This document shows positions 45,265 through 54,476 of a stretch of 64,000 nucleotides of DNA, piece after piece. A program made the position numbers and the translations under genes. Source of the stretch: Campanula takesimana (lineage: Eukaryota; Streptophyta; Magnoliopsida; Asterales; Campanulaceae); assembly GCA_026119855.1 (NCBI GenBank), contig JAOWBW010001440.1, positions 239,765 through 303,764 of the forward strand, in the 5' to 3' direction. The notes beneath the pieces are model-generated. The model was given only the letters and a program-made list of their open reading frames with translations, ran no database searches and was not told the DNA's origin. The stretch's first letter is position 1, and each line of letters begins with the position of its first letter.

Positions 45265-46707
45265 ATGGACGAAGAAAAGATGCTGGAGCACCAAAAAGCT
45301 CTTCTTGAGCAAGAACTAAGGCTTGTCATAGCCAAATTAGAATTTGTAAGACTTTTTAAGTCCGAACAACAAAAGGGTAGTTCCCCTTGCCTAACAGGTA
45401 AAATTGAACATGTAAGTACCTCTGGTACTGAACATAAAAAGGTGAATTTCCCACCTTGCTCTTTAGGGGGTAAAAACGAATCTAGTCCTGTTCAAACGGA
45501 AACAGGTAAAGACGAATCAACACCGTTGATGGCTGATAATTTGCCAAAAATTATGAAAGAAGTACAGACTTCAGAAACGTTGGCCTCTAACGAGATCAAG
45601 AAAATGATCAACCTTAGACCCAACGGGGAATCTCAGATTCCAAAAGCAAAAACCTATTATGTCGTTTTTAATGGACCTAATAGAGGAATTTTTGATAATT
45701 GGGATATCGCCAAAACAGCAACTGAGGGTATCTCAAATATTAAGCACAAAAAATTTAAAAGTTTTTTAGAAGCAAAAACAGCTGCCAATATATATTGCAG
45801 AGAACAGATAATCCCTGAACTCCAGTTGATTTGCAGTGCTGACACCTTAAGGCCACCTAATTACATGGCGGCATTAAAGGTTAAACAAGAGAAAAAAGTT
45901 TCTCTGGGAAAACTTCCCTGTAGAAATAATTTTCAAATAAAAGAAGTTCCTCAAAATGATTTAACAATCAAGGACTTTGAATATCTCTAGGAGTATGGAA
46001 GACTCGCAGGAGAAGAAAAACTAATTGAAGAAAAGTTTTTTACAACAGATAAAAAGAATTTAAGCTTCTTCAATTTTATCAAAGGTGCAAACTCTGAACA
46101 AGTGGCAGATGCTTTTAACTATGGAATAATTAAATATATTTATCCAAGTCAAAATCTGCATGAAATAAAATTTCTTCCAAAAGAAATTTTTAAAACAATT
46201 AATAATTTTAGAAATAAAGTTTTAAAATCTGATAAAGATATTTTTCTAAAGTTCTTAAGTTCCATTCCTCTTTGGGGAGACAACGAAGAGATAATCTATC
46301 ATCCTCAACATCTGATTCAGATAGGTGTTTGCAAAGATGAAAAATATACTCCATCAGTTCCATCAACGTGCAAGTTGGAAAAAAATGATCTCTTTCCTCT
46401 TGGGAAAACTAAGTTTGAAGAACTTCTCAACAAAGTCTTCAGCTTCACCAAAGATGAAAGAATCTTCGTCAACAAAGAAGATAAGCATTGCCTTATCTAC
46501 TCCAAAAGTTCAAAAACTCTCAGTGAGCAGGATGAACAAAAGATATTATCTTTCCAGCAAAGATTTATTCTTGGGACTTACGTGCCACTACACGACAGAC
46601 GACTCTGTTCAATTGTGGAGAAAAAGACAGCTACTCCATGCGTTGTCTGCCTAAACAAAGGTGGTGCCTCCACTAACCAAAAAGAGACATCCACTGAAGA
46701 AAAGTAA
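45265..46707 (+). pseudogene. Virus transactivator (ORF VI), unit C, nonsense mutation
   Basis: Full-length reading of about 480 codons, interrupted by TAG at 45988-45990 where units A and B have a Tyr codon. It does not have the C-run frameshift of A and B (four G at 46274-46277). The order is N-terminal coiled-coil, RNase H1-like segment at about 45650-45780, then a C-terminal part with CVVCLNKGG. Confidence 0.87.
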
Positions 46708-47312
46708 GATGCCAGACAGGTCGACATCAGCTTTTCAAAAAAGTGCTTTAATAATGTAACATTATTGCACTAAAAACGTCAGCAGTGACGAAAAACACTT
46801 CTATCAGACCCTCGACCTTGTATTATAAAAGGCGAGTTCATTTTTAAAAGAAGGGGAGAAGGAGGAGGAGAAAAAAAGAAGAGGAGAAGAGGAGAGAAAA
46901 AAGGAAAATGTGTGAGTAAAAACCTCTTCGGGAGGAAAAATAGATAGGAAATATTATGAGTATGTAAAATAGGCCTTCGGGCAGTTGTATTTTTAAGTTT
47001 GTGAAATAAAGAAAAAATTTATACACCATGTGTCATACACTTGTTTGAGTCTATCCTGGAGTCCATAGTCTGAATAGCTACGCATTTTTGGAGTACCCGT
47101 TGAGGCAGGAGGCCGTATAGGGGAAACGTCGCGGATAGTTGACGCCGGATTGGAGACGACGACAAACTAAGGTGCAGGCCATGAAGGTATAAAATCTTTA
47201 TCTATTTCAAAACTAAAAATATGACTAAAATATTTTAGCTCATAATAAAGTACTACTATTTAACTTCCGATTAACCTTCTAAATATTTTGAAATCAAAAA
47301 TATTCTTTCAAA
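46708..47312 (+). promoter_or_regulatory. Virus intergenic region: 35S-like promoter, early poly(A) signal, leader (unit C)
   Basis: ACGTCA (46776-46781) and TGACG (46786-46790) form an as-1-like pair 34 bp before TATAAAAGG (46824-46832). AATAAA at 47005-47010 falls about 150 nt after the expected start near 46855. This matches the caulimovirus arrangement in which the signal is passed once and used on the second pass. The remaining 300 nt before the first ORF would be the leader. Confidence 0.78.
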
Positions 47313-47594
47313 ATGAATGAGCAAGGCCTCTGGGCATTAGGAACCCCTTCGGGCACAAAGTATTTAAATAATAAAGATTATTTAAATCATTTGTTAGAAT
47401 TATCTAATGAGTATTCTCATACTCAAGATAAAACAAAAATTAAGTGGTTAATTTTTGACCTTGAAGAATTTTTACAAAATTCTCCAAAAATCTATCACTT
47501 TACGGTGATAAATGAAGTTAGTAATTTAAAAAAAAAATTTAAATTACAAAATAAAAAGTTTTATAAAAGAACAGAGACGATTCTTTTGGACTAA
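47313..47594 (+). CDS. Virus small ORF (VII-like), unit C
   Basis: The first 70 residues equal the 76-aa ORF of units A and B. A longer A-run near 47530 shifts the frame and extends it to 93 aa. Function unknown. Confidence 0.6.
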   Translation: MNEQGLWALGTPSGTKYLNNKDYLNHLLELSNEYSHTQDKTKIKWLIFDLEEFLQNSPKIYHFTVINEVSNLKKKFKLQNKKFYKRTETILLD

Positions 47595-47596
47595 CA

Positions 47597-47812
47597 ATGG
47601 TATATAAGGCTGGAAACCTACGCCTTCCTTTTAAGTTTTCCGAATGGAAAATGAAAGCAACCGGTCGAACAACGCCATGTACTAAGGAAGTCTTAAAGAC
47701 TCTATATATAGAGAGATTCATGAACTCTCTAATAAAATTTGATTCCGCGTTCCTAAGGATTGATCCCCTTACGAATCCTGGTATCAGAGCCTTGATATCT
47801 TCTGAAAAATAA
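47597..47812 (+). CDS. Virus small ORF (Ib-like) with primer site, unit C
   Basis: 71 aa, starting MVYKAGNLRLPFKFSEW. TGGTATCAGAGC at 47779-47790 lies near its 3' end and is the minus-strand DNA primer site. A primer site within a coding frame is, as I recall, a feature of soymoviruses. Confidence 0.72.
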   Translation: MVYKAGNLRLPFKFSEWKMKATGRTTPCTKEVLKTLYIERFMNSLIKFDSAFLRIDPLTNPGIRALISSEK

Positions 47813-47814
47813 TT

Positions 47815-48795
47815 ATGTCTGATAAAGACGAAATAATTATTTCTCAGGATACCAAAGAACTTGACGAAAGTCAAGAAATTTTTCAAACATCATTCACCGA
47901 AAATAATTCCGGGTTTGATGGAAGCTTTTTATTAAAGCAAAATATTCTTTCAAAAATAAATAAAGCAGATTTATCTTTGAAAACCAGTTCCATCTTTAAG
48001 ATACCTGCTTTGCAGTTCTTAAAACGGAAAAATAATATCTTTTATTACGTTAGTACAAAAGAATTGTATGTTGATATAAAAGATACAAAAGGACAAGTTT
48101 ATTTACCTTTCATAACTAAAGAAGAGGTAAATAGAAATCTTCAAAAACTAGATCCTAAAATCAGATCAAAAATGACAACTGTTCATTTAGGAGCAATTAA
48201 GATATTGTTGAAATCTAGCTTCCAAGAAGGAATAGATTCTCCAATAAAAATGGCATTAATTGACAATAGGATTAATGACAGAAAAGATTGCGTTCTAGGA
48301 GCTGCTAGAGGCAATTTAGCATATCGAAAATTTATGTTTTCGGTATATCCTAAGTTTGAAGTATCTCTCAATACTAAGAACTTAGACCAAACTTTATCTT
48401 TTATTCATCAGTTCGAAAGAAAGGACCTAATGAATAAAGGAGATAAAGTATTCAGCTTAACCTATTTGGTCGCATATGCGCTAACCAATAGTGTTCATAG
48501 CATTGAATATAAAAAGAAAGAATTCATCGAATTAGATGATGTCTTTTCAGAAGTTGGAAATATCGAAGAAAGAACTTTCTCCGATATAGAGCCAAAAGAA
48601 GAATCTTGGGCAATTGATATTGCAAAAGATAAACCAAGAATTGGTCAAAAACCAAGACTAAGTGTTAAAAGAAATAGCCTAGAAATAGGAGAATCTTCTA
48701 ATACAAGACAATCAGCAGATCAAAACTTGCTAAGAAGTATGTCTGCAAGAATTGAAAGTCTAGCTAGATTATTAGAAAATAATCAGGATAGCTAA
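47815..48795 (+). CDS. Virus movement protein, unit C
   Basis: A 326-aa open frame, the only copy without the internal stop. It is placed as a 30K-type movement protein by position (after the primer-site ORF, before the virion-associated protein), size and segments such as GAARGNLAYRKFMFSVYP. Such proteins form tubules through plasmodesmata and carry virus cell to cell. It ends one base before the next ATG. Confidence 0.82.
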   Translation: MSDKDEIIISQDTKELDESQEIFQTSFTENNSGFDGSFLLKQNILSKINKADLSLKTSSIFKIPALQFLKRKNNIFYYVSTKELYVDIKDTKGQVYLPFITKEEVNRNLQKLDPKIRSKMTTVHLGAIKILLKSSFQEGIDSPIKMALIDNRINDRKDCVLGAARGNLAYRKFMFSVYPKFEVSLNTKNLDQTLSFIHQFERKDLMNKGDKVFSLTYLVAYALTNSVHSIEYKKKEFIELDDVFSEVGNIEERTFSDIEPKEESWAIDIAKDKPRIGQKPRLSVKRNSLEIGESSNTRQSADQNLLRSMSARIESLARLLENNQDS

Positions 48796-48796
48796 A

Positions 48797-49141
48797 ATGG
48801 CTAATAGTGTAAAAGAAATAGAAAATATTCTTGATAAAATTATTGTCCCTTTACTAAAAGCAATTTTAGAAAAGAGCAAAGAAACTTCTACAAAAGAAGT
48901 TGTAGAAGCAGCAGCAGCGAAAATTATTTTAGAAATGAAAAAATGTTCATGCAATCAAGAAATTCTTGAACAACTGGTTAATACCAGAAACAAGGAGGTT
49001 ATCTCAACAGATAATCAAGAAACTGAAAGATCTATACGACCTTATCAGTATAGTTTTCCTAATAATTATGTAGGGAACGAAGAATTAGGGACAGGAAAAA
49101 ACCCTAACAGCATGACTTGGCCACCTGGCTTTAAATCATGA
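48797..49141 (+). CDS. Virus virion-associated protein, unit C
   Basis: 114 aa, ends WPPGFKS. Spaced by one base after the movement protein stop, so termination-reinitiation or coupled translation is likely. No aphid-transmission-factor-like ORF lies between the two, unlike in CaMV. Confidence 0.82.
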   Translation: MANSVKEIENILDKIIVPLLKAILEKSKETSTKEVVEAAAAKIILEMKKCSCNQEILEQLVNTRNKEVISTDNQETERSIRPYQYSFPNNYVGNEELGTGKNPNSMTWPPGFKS

Positions 49142-49150
49142 CGATGGATT

Positions 49151-50563
49151 GTGTGTGTTAGAGAATTCTACTGGAAAACTCTAAAACAAGAATCAATTTC
49201 TACTTCAAAAGAGGCAGAGAAATTTGAGCAAGCTTTAATTCTTCTAGATTTAGAAGAAGCAGAAGCTGAGAATTCGCTTATTGAAAACCCAAACATCCGA
49301 AAAATGTTTGAGAAAAATCAATACTTGAATATCATTGAAGAATCAGAAAATGAATCTTCTCACGACAGTTCTTCTGAAGAAGAAATCGCCGAAAATTTTA
49401 GAATGAACAATGAAGATGTTCCTAAAAAAGAGAAGGCTGAAACTTCAGAAGCAGCAGAACAAAGAGGTCGAAAGAGAAAAGGAGACTTTTATCCTGGCAC
49501 AAGCGAGTTTAAAATCAATCCTGGACCCTTTGGATCCAATGTTTTATATCTCGATTGTATTACAATCAAAGCAGATAGAAAACAATTAATAGAAGTCTGG
49601 GCCAAAGAAATCAGTTTGATCATTCAAACTGAACCAGACAAATATGAAGATCAAGCATCAACACTACTGTTGCTAGATCATAAGACTGCAGGAATTACGA
49701 ACAAGGTATTAAAAGAGACTACCTGGGTTCCAACTCTCAGTCCAATCACAACCTTTAATAATGTATTAAACACGTTTTATACATTATTTCTGGGAATTGA
49801 TTTTGTTGGTTCTAGAACCAGTGAAGAAAACAAAATCAAAGAAAAAGTAAAAGATAGCCTGATAAAAATGCAGATATGTGACATATGCCAGTTAGAACAA
49901 TTCTACTGCGAATATGAGAAACACATGTACGCTACAGGTAATCAACAAGGGTATCCTACTTATGTAGAAAATTACATAAGAAAAATACCACTAGTAGGAG
50001 AAAAAGCTGTTGAAAGATTTTTCAAAGAATCAAACGAGCTCACTCGTTACAGCTTAGCCTTCGCTCAAAATCTGGTAAAAGAAGAAATTACAAAAGTTTG
50101 TGATTTCACCAGAAAAAAAAAGCAATTAAAAAGTTTCAGTAAAAAATGCTGTAACAAAATCGCTGAACCTAGCCTTATTTTTGGTTGTACACCTCAGTAC
50201 ATAACTAAAAATAAAAAGAAGTTTAAAAAGAAAACTTCTAAATATAAGTTTAAAAGAAAATCAAAATCTTTTAAACCTGGAAAATTCTTTAGGAAAAAGA
50301 ATCCTAATAAACAAAAGTTCTGTCCTAAAGGAAAAAAGAATTGTAGATGCTGGGTTTGCAATGAAGAAGGACACTATGCAAATGAGTGCCCTAATAGAAA
50401 ACAGAATTATGACAAAGTCAAAATTCTTGAAGAAATCATTCTACTTGGATTTGAACCAGTAAAAGAAGAATATGAGGGATATCAAAATATCCTCATATAT
50501 GAAATTGATCCAGGAGAAGAAACGACTTCTGAATCTGATAATGAATCGTTTGATTATGAATGA
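49151..50563 (+). CDS. Virus coat protein, unit C
   Basis: 470 open codons from a GTG after the virion-associated protein stop. The first ATG in frame is at 49304 (codon 52). Acidic N-terminus, Lys-rich stretch at about 50100-50300 and zinc knuckle CWVCNEEGHYANEC at 50350. Overlaps the pol frame by about 90 bp. Confidence 0.88.
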   Translation: MCVREFYWKTLKQESISTSKEAEKFEQALILLDLEEAEAENSLIENPNIRKMFEKNQYLNIIEESENESSHDSSSEEEIAENFRMNNEDVPKKEKAETSEAAEQRGRKRKGDFYPGTSEFKINPGPFGSNVLYLDCITIKADRKQLIEVWAKEISLIIQTEPDKYEDQASTLLLLDHKTAGITNKVLKETTWVPTLSPITTFNNVLNTFYTLFLGIDFVGSRTSEENKIKEKVKDSLIKMQICDICQLEQFYCEYEKHMYATGNQQGYPTYVENYIRKIPLVGEKAVERFFKESNELTRYSLAFAQNLVKEEITKVCDFTRKKKQLKSFSKKCCNKIAEPSLIFGCTPQYITKNKKKFKKKTSKYKFKRKSKSFKPGKFFRKKNPNKQKFCPKGKKNCRCWVCNEEGHYANECPNRKQNYDKVKILEEIILLGFEPVKEEYEGYQNILIYEIDPGEETTSESDNESFDYE

Positions 50564-51470
50564 TCATTATCAAGAAGAATTAGTAATGCCAAACATTACT
50601 AATCCATCATCAATTTATATCCAAGGAACCTTTAAGTTTGAAGGATATAAAAAAATCAAGTTACATTGTTATGTAGACACAGGTGCAAGCCTATGCATAG
50701 CAAGTAAATATGTTATTCCCCCGGAACACTGGGTGAATGCCGAAAGACCTTTAATGGTCAAAATCGCTAATAGAACTTCCATTACAATAACTAAGGTATG
50801 TAAGAATCTTGAGGTATTGTTTTCCGACACAATATTTCATATTCCTACAGTATATCAACAAGAAGCCGGATTGGACTTCCTCATAGGTAATAACTTTTGT
50901 CTAACCTATAGTCCATTCACACAGTTAACAGACAGAATCATATTCACCACCTTAGAAAAGGAGGAAGTATGGATCAGAAAAGTTCGACGCGCTGAGCGAG
51001 TTGGATTTACAGGTTATTTAGAGTCTATGAAAAAGAACTCTAAAACAAAGCCAGTAGAACCCGTCAACATTTCCTCTTCAAAAATTTATTTTTTAGAGAG
51101 GGGGAGGGTACTACTAGAAACCTTCAGAAAAGAGCAAGAATTTATTCTTAAACTAGAAGAAGAAACAAAACAGAAATCTGTAATTGAAAAATTACTAGAA
51201 AAAGTCTGTTCAGACAATCCTTTAGATCCCAAAAAGACTAAGAATTGGATGAAAGCTAGCATTAAACTTCACGATCCTAAAGCAATTTGTAGGGTAAAAC
51301 CTATGAAATATAGTCCACAAGATGTAGAAGAATTTGCTAAGCAAATTAAAGAATTACTAGAAATGAAAATCATCATTCCTAGTAAATCTCCCCATATGTC
51401 ACCTGCTTTTCTTGTAGAAAATGAAGCAGAAAAAAGACGTGGCAAGAAAAGAATGGTAGTCAACTACATC
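50472..51470 (+). pseudogene. Virus pol 5' part (protease and RT start), unit C
   Basis: Protease active site YVDTGASLC at about 50670, then the linker and the beginning of RT (MKIIIPSKSPHMSPAFLVEN). The reading ends at the breakpoint 51468 where RT should continue. Confidence 0.88.
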
Positions 51471-51804
51471 TTCTCACGACAGTTCTTCTGAAGAAGAAAT
51501 CGCCGAAAATTTTAGAAAGGGTCCAGGATTGATTTTAAACTCGCTTGTGCCAGGATAAAAGTCTCCTTTTCTCTTTCGACCTCTTTGTTCTGCTGCTTCT
51601 GAAGTTTCAGCCTTCTCTTTTTTAGGAACATCTTCATAACTAAAAATAAAAAGAAGTTTAAAAAGAAAACTTCTAAATATAAGTTTAAAAGAAAATCAAA
51701 ATCTTTTAAACCTTGAAAATTCTTTAGGAAAAAGAATCCTAATAAACAAAAGTTCTGTCCTAAAGGAAAAAAGCGAATTCTCAGCTTCTGCTTCTTCTAA
51801 ATCT
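51471..51804. repeat. Patchwork of four short coat-protein pieces in alternating orientation
   Basis: Pieces match the coat protein region: about 51469-51519 plus (like 49357-49404), 51520-51636 minus (like 49419-49530), 51637-51772 plus (like 50202-50338) and 51773-51804 minus (like 49245-49276). None continues a frame. It joins two pol fragments and looks like filler from faulty end joining or template switching. Confidence 0.82.
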
Positions 51805-52286
51805 GGTTGGTGTTACCGTTTGGATTCAAACAAGCACCATCAATCTTTCAAAGGCATATGCAAAATGCATTTAGAGCCTATGAAAAATTTTGTTGTATTT
51901 ATGTCGACGACATCCTTATCTTTAGTGATAATTTGTCTAGTCATCTAATACATCTTTCAGCAGTTCTTAAGAAATGTGAAACTTTAGGAATAATACTTTC
52001 CAAAAAGAAAGCACAACTTTTTAAGACAAAAATCAATTTTCTAGGATTAGAAATTGATCAGGGAACCCATTGTCCTCAGAATCATATCTTGGAACACATA
52101 CACAAATTCCCAAATAAGATAGAAGACAAAAAACAGTTGCAAAGGTTTTTAGGAATATTAACTTATGCTTCTGATTATATTCCCAAATTAGCAGCCTTAA
52201 GATCACCCTTACAGGCAAAGCTTAAAAAAGATGTTCCATGGAAATGGATCGATCAAGATACTTCTTATATCAAGAAGTTAAAAAAG
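51805..52286 (+). pseudogene. Virus RT fragment at the right virus border
   Basis: Matches 44312-44793: LPFGFKQAPSIFQRHM, YVDDIL, and on to SYIKKLKK, then ends at copia DNA. Confidence 0.9.
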
Positions 52287-53502
52287 TGTTTGTTTTAATA
52301 AAACCGAATGTGTAGGGGAGTTTGTTAGTTGTGTGCTTGTAAATAGGGTGATTTAATTTAGGTTAGTTTTAAATGTGAGGAAAAATAGGGGTTTAGTTAA
52401 TTTAAATGATAAGAGTTAAGTTTGAATTAAATATGTATCCCTTTTTCATATTTTTAACCTCCCTAAAATATCTTTTCCTATTTACTCTCCTTATTTTCTC
52501 ACCAAACTCTTTTTAACTCTCCATCTCCTCATCGTCTTCTTACTTCCTCAGCAACCTCAAAACCCTCAAAACCCTTCTCCAAAAATTCTCCTTTTCTACC
52601 TTTCAAAATTCAACAATGGCTTCACCTTCCCAAAACCCTAACCAATCCGCACCTCAAGAGGAGTCACCGGGTGTTGTCTCGGGTGTTACTTCACCTATGG
52701 ACATATCTCCCATGGTTTCCAATTTCTCTCCATCTATGGCCATGTCCATTGATGATCATTCCATGGTTGCTACTTCAGTCCAACCTACCCCAACCGTGTG
52801 ACTGCCTCTCAACCACCTGTTACCGCCACCAAGAAACCCAAAAGAAAAGCCCCTTCTTCTTCGAAATCGGCTGCTTAACCCTCCAAGAAGACGCCATCGG
52901 CTTCATTAATTTGATTTATTCCCAACCAGGGGGAGATTGTGTGCTGGTACTAGTGCAGGTACTAGTGTTGCTACTGATGCTGTTGGTGATGCTGGTACAA
53001 CTCGTGCTGCTCGTGCTGCTGAAGATGTTACTGGAGATGCTGGTGCTAGTGGATGATGGATAAGAAGAAGAATAACCTTGTTTGAAGGTTGATGTTGCCA
53101 CAACTCTTGGGCAATGGCTTTTAATGGTACTTTAAAATGGTTTCAAAATAATTTCTATTTTTGGTTGGTTTGGTTTTTAAAACAATTTCGTATTTCGGTT
53201 TCTTAGTTTAGAACTTAAATACTTTGGTGGTTATTTTGGTGATAATCTTTGGATAATATTTTGTGGTTTGTGGTTTTAAAACTTGGATTTACTTTTGTTT
53301 TTAAACTACTAGTTTGAGGCACAAAAGTTGATTTTGTTTTTAAACTAGTATTTTTGTAAATCTTTGTTGTTTTGGTTAACTCCTAGATTAAGGGGGATTT
53401 AATCTTTGGTGAAATGCTCTGTTATACTGTATATGGCTAACTTGTTTTTGCAGGTACCAATACTTAGGTGATTGGAAAGAAATCTCAAATTAAGGGGGAG
53501 AT
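52287..53502 (+). other. Copia interior right of the virus cluster
   Basis: AT-rich leader-like DNA, a small ORF remnant (see 52616-53056), then T/G-rich non-coding sequence and the polypurine tract TAAGGGGGAGAT (53491-53502). Confidence 0.65.
52616..53056 (+). pseudogene. Third ORF remnant of the copia element
   Basis: ATG at 52616 begins MASPSQNPNQSAPQEESP, a Ser/Pro/Met-rich low-complexity protein, broken by a stop at 52799. Another frame continues Pro/Lys-rich, and a GCTGGTACTAGTG-type repeat at 52940-53055 codes for Ala/Gly/Thr/Val-rich sequence. An ORF between pol and the 3' LTR occurs in some copia lineages (SIRE/Maximus), but no envelope-type membrane protein can be recognised here. 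Confidence 0.45.
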
Positions 53503-54476
53503 TGTTAGTGCAGAACTGAGGTGTTACCTCAGGTGTTGCCCTGACAGTCTAAGTGTTGTGACGAGATTCTTTGTAATTTGATATTTCTTTTAATGTAATT
53601 TTTATACTAATGTCCTAATATTATTTTCTAGATGTTGGTCCATATTTTCAGGTATAATAAAGTTGGTTTATGGAGCTTAAAATGTGGAAGAAAAATTAAT
53701 GGAGATTTATTCATAATTGGCGAGTAAATGAAGGAGTCTCAAACATATTTAACATGTGTTAAATATGGAGAAAAACGTGGGAGACCATTTCAAAGTTGTT
53801 GTTGCTGATTAATTGAAGATGTACAAGGCTTTGGAAGCATGATGTACAAGAAGGAGAAGCAAGGACTTGAGCTTCAAGAAAGCGGTTGAGAAAAATATGG
53901 AAAAGAAGACCAAGTCTTCCTTGAAGATAGGAGATCATGGCCAACTCACTCCACTCTCCCCTCACACGATCACAAACAGCCCCAAGGCTGTTCTTTGTGT
54001 AGCCTCCAAGTATGTGTGGCTATATAAAGAGTGCTTGGATGAAGAATGAAGCGAAGCCAATTTTATACACACATCCATAGCACAAAAAGACCAAAGTATT
54101 CTTGGCTCTTTTTGAGATTCTTTCTTCCATACACTCTTTTATCACTCAAATACTTCGGGTTTGAGTGAGTTTTGGTTAGGATAGAATCTTGTACTTTGTT
54201 CTTACTTTGATTCCATAGAGAGTATATCATAGTTTGTATAGGGAACCATTTTAAACTTTGTAATTGGTTTTAATTATAAGGTTTTCGCCATCTAGGCATC
54301 TCAAGTTATATTTATATAACTTGAGAAAAATATTTCTCTTGTGCTATTTATTTTCCGCTGCAAAAACTCTACTATTTTTGTGTGTGTATTTTCTGTCCGT
54401 CTGGAGTGTTACCTGGGGTGTTGCTTAACACTTGAGGTAACATCTGTTCTCAGCAAGCTTTTGACAAACATTTTCA
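53503..54476 (+). repeat. 3' LTR of the copia element
   Basis: 974 bp, almost identical to 26758-27731; differences include single substitutions near 53545, 53682, 53844, 53968, 53988 and 54057. Confidence 0.93.

Larger units (their letters stand above)
31177..52286. mobile_element. Endogenous pararetrovirus cluster (Caulimoviridae, soymovirus/caulimovirus-like)
   Basis: Three partial-to-complete units: A (31310 to about 38985, minus), B (about 38985 to 43809, minus, in tandem with A) and C (43810-52286, plus). A small plus-strand piece of the transactivator end (31177-31309) caps the left. Markers repeat at 7,311 bp between A and B, giving a virus genome of about 7.3 kb. The protein set (30K-type movement protein, virion-associated protein, zinc-knuckle coat protein, PR-RT-RNase H, transactivator) is typical of plant pararetroviruses. 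There is no integrase. No unit is free of breaks. Confidence 0.92.
26758..54476 (+). mobile_element. Ty1/copia LTR retrotransposon containing a pararetrovirus cluster
   Basis: LTRs of 974 bp (TGTTAGTGCA...CATTTTCA) are flanked by a 5-bp target duplication ATTTC (26753-26757, 54477-54481). A primer site follows the left LTR and a polypurine tract TAAGGGGGAGAT precedes the right one. The own interior is only about 4.7 kb: decayed gag/protease/integrase at the left and a small ORF remnant at the right. No reverse transcriptase or RNase H of copia type was found. The 21-kb middle is viral. The LTRs differ at roughly a dozen positions by eye, about 1.3%. Confidence 0.92.

Noticed and set aside
33319..48954. 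ORFs antisense to viral genes, such as the 115-aa and 62-aa frames repeated in each unit
   Set aside because: They repeat only because the virus units repeat, and they lie antisense to conserved viral ORFs.
52616..52801. Independent small host gene MASPSQNPN
   Set aside because: Lies inside the copia element between the virus cluster and the polypurine tract; more likely a retrotransposon ORF remnant.
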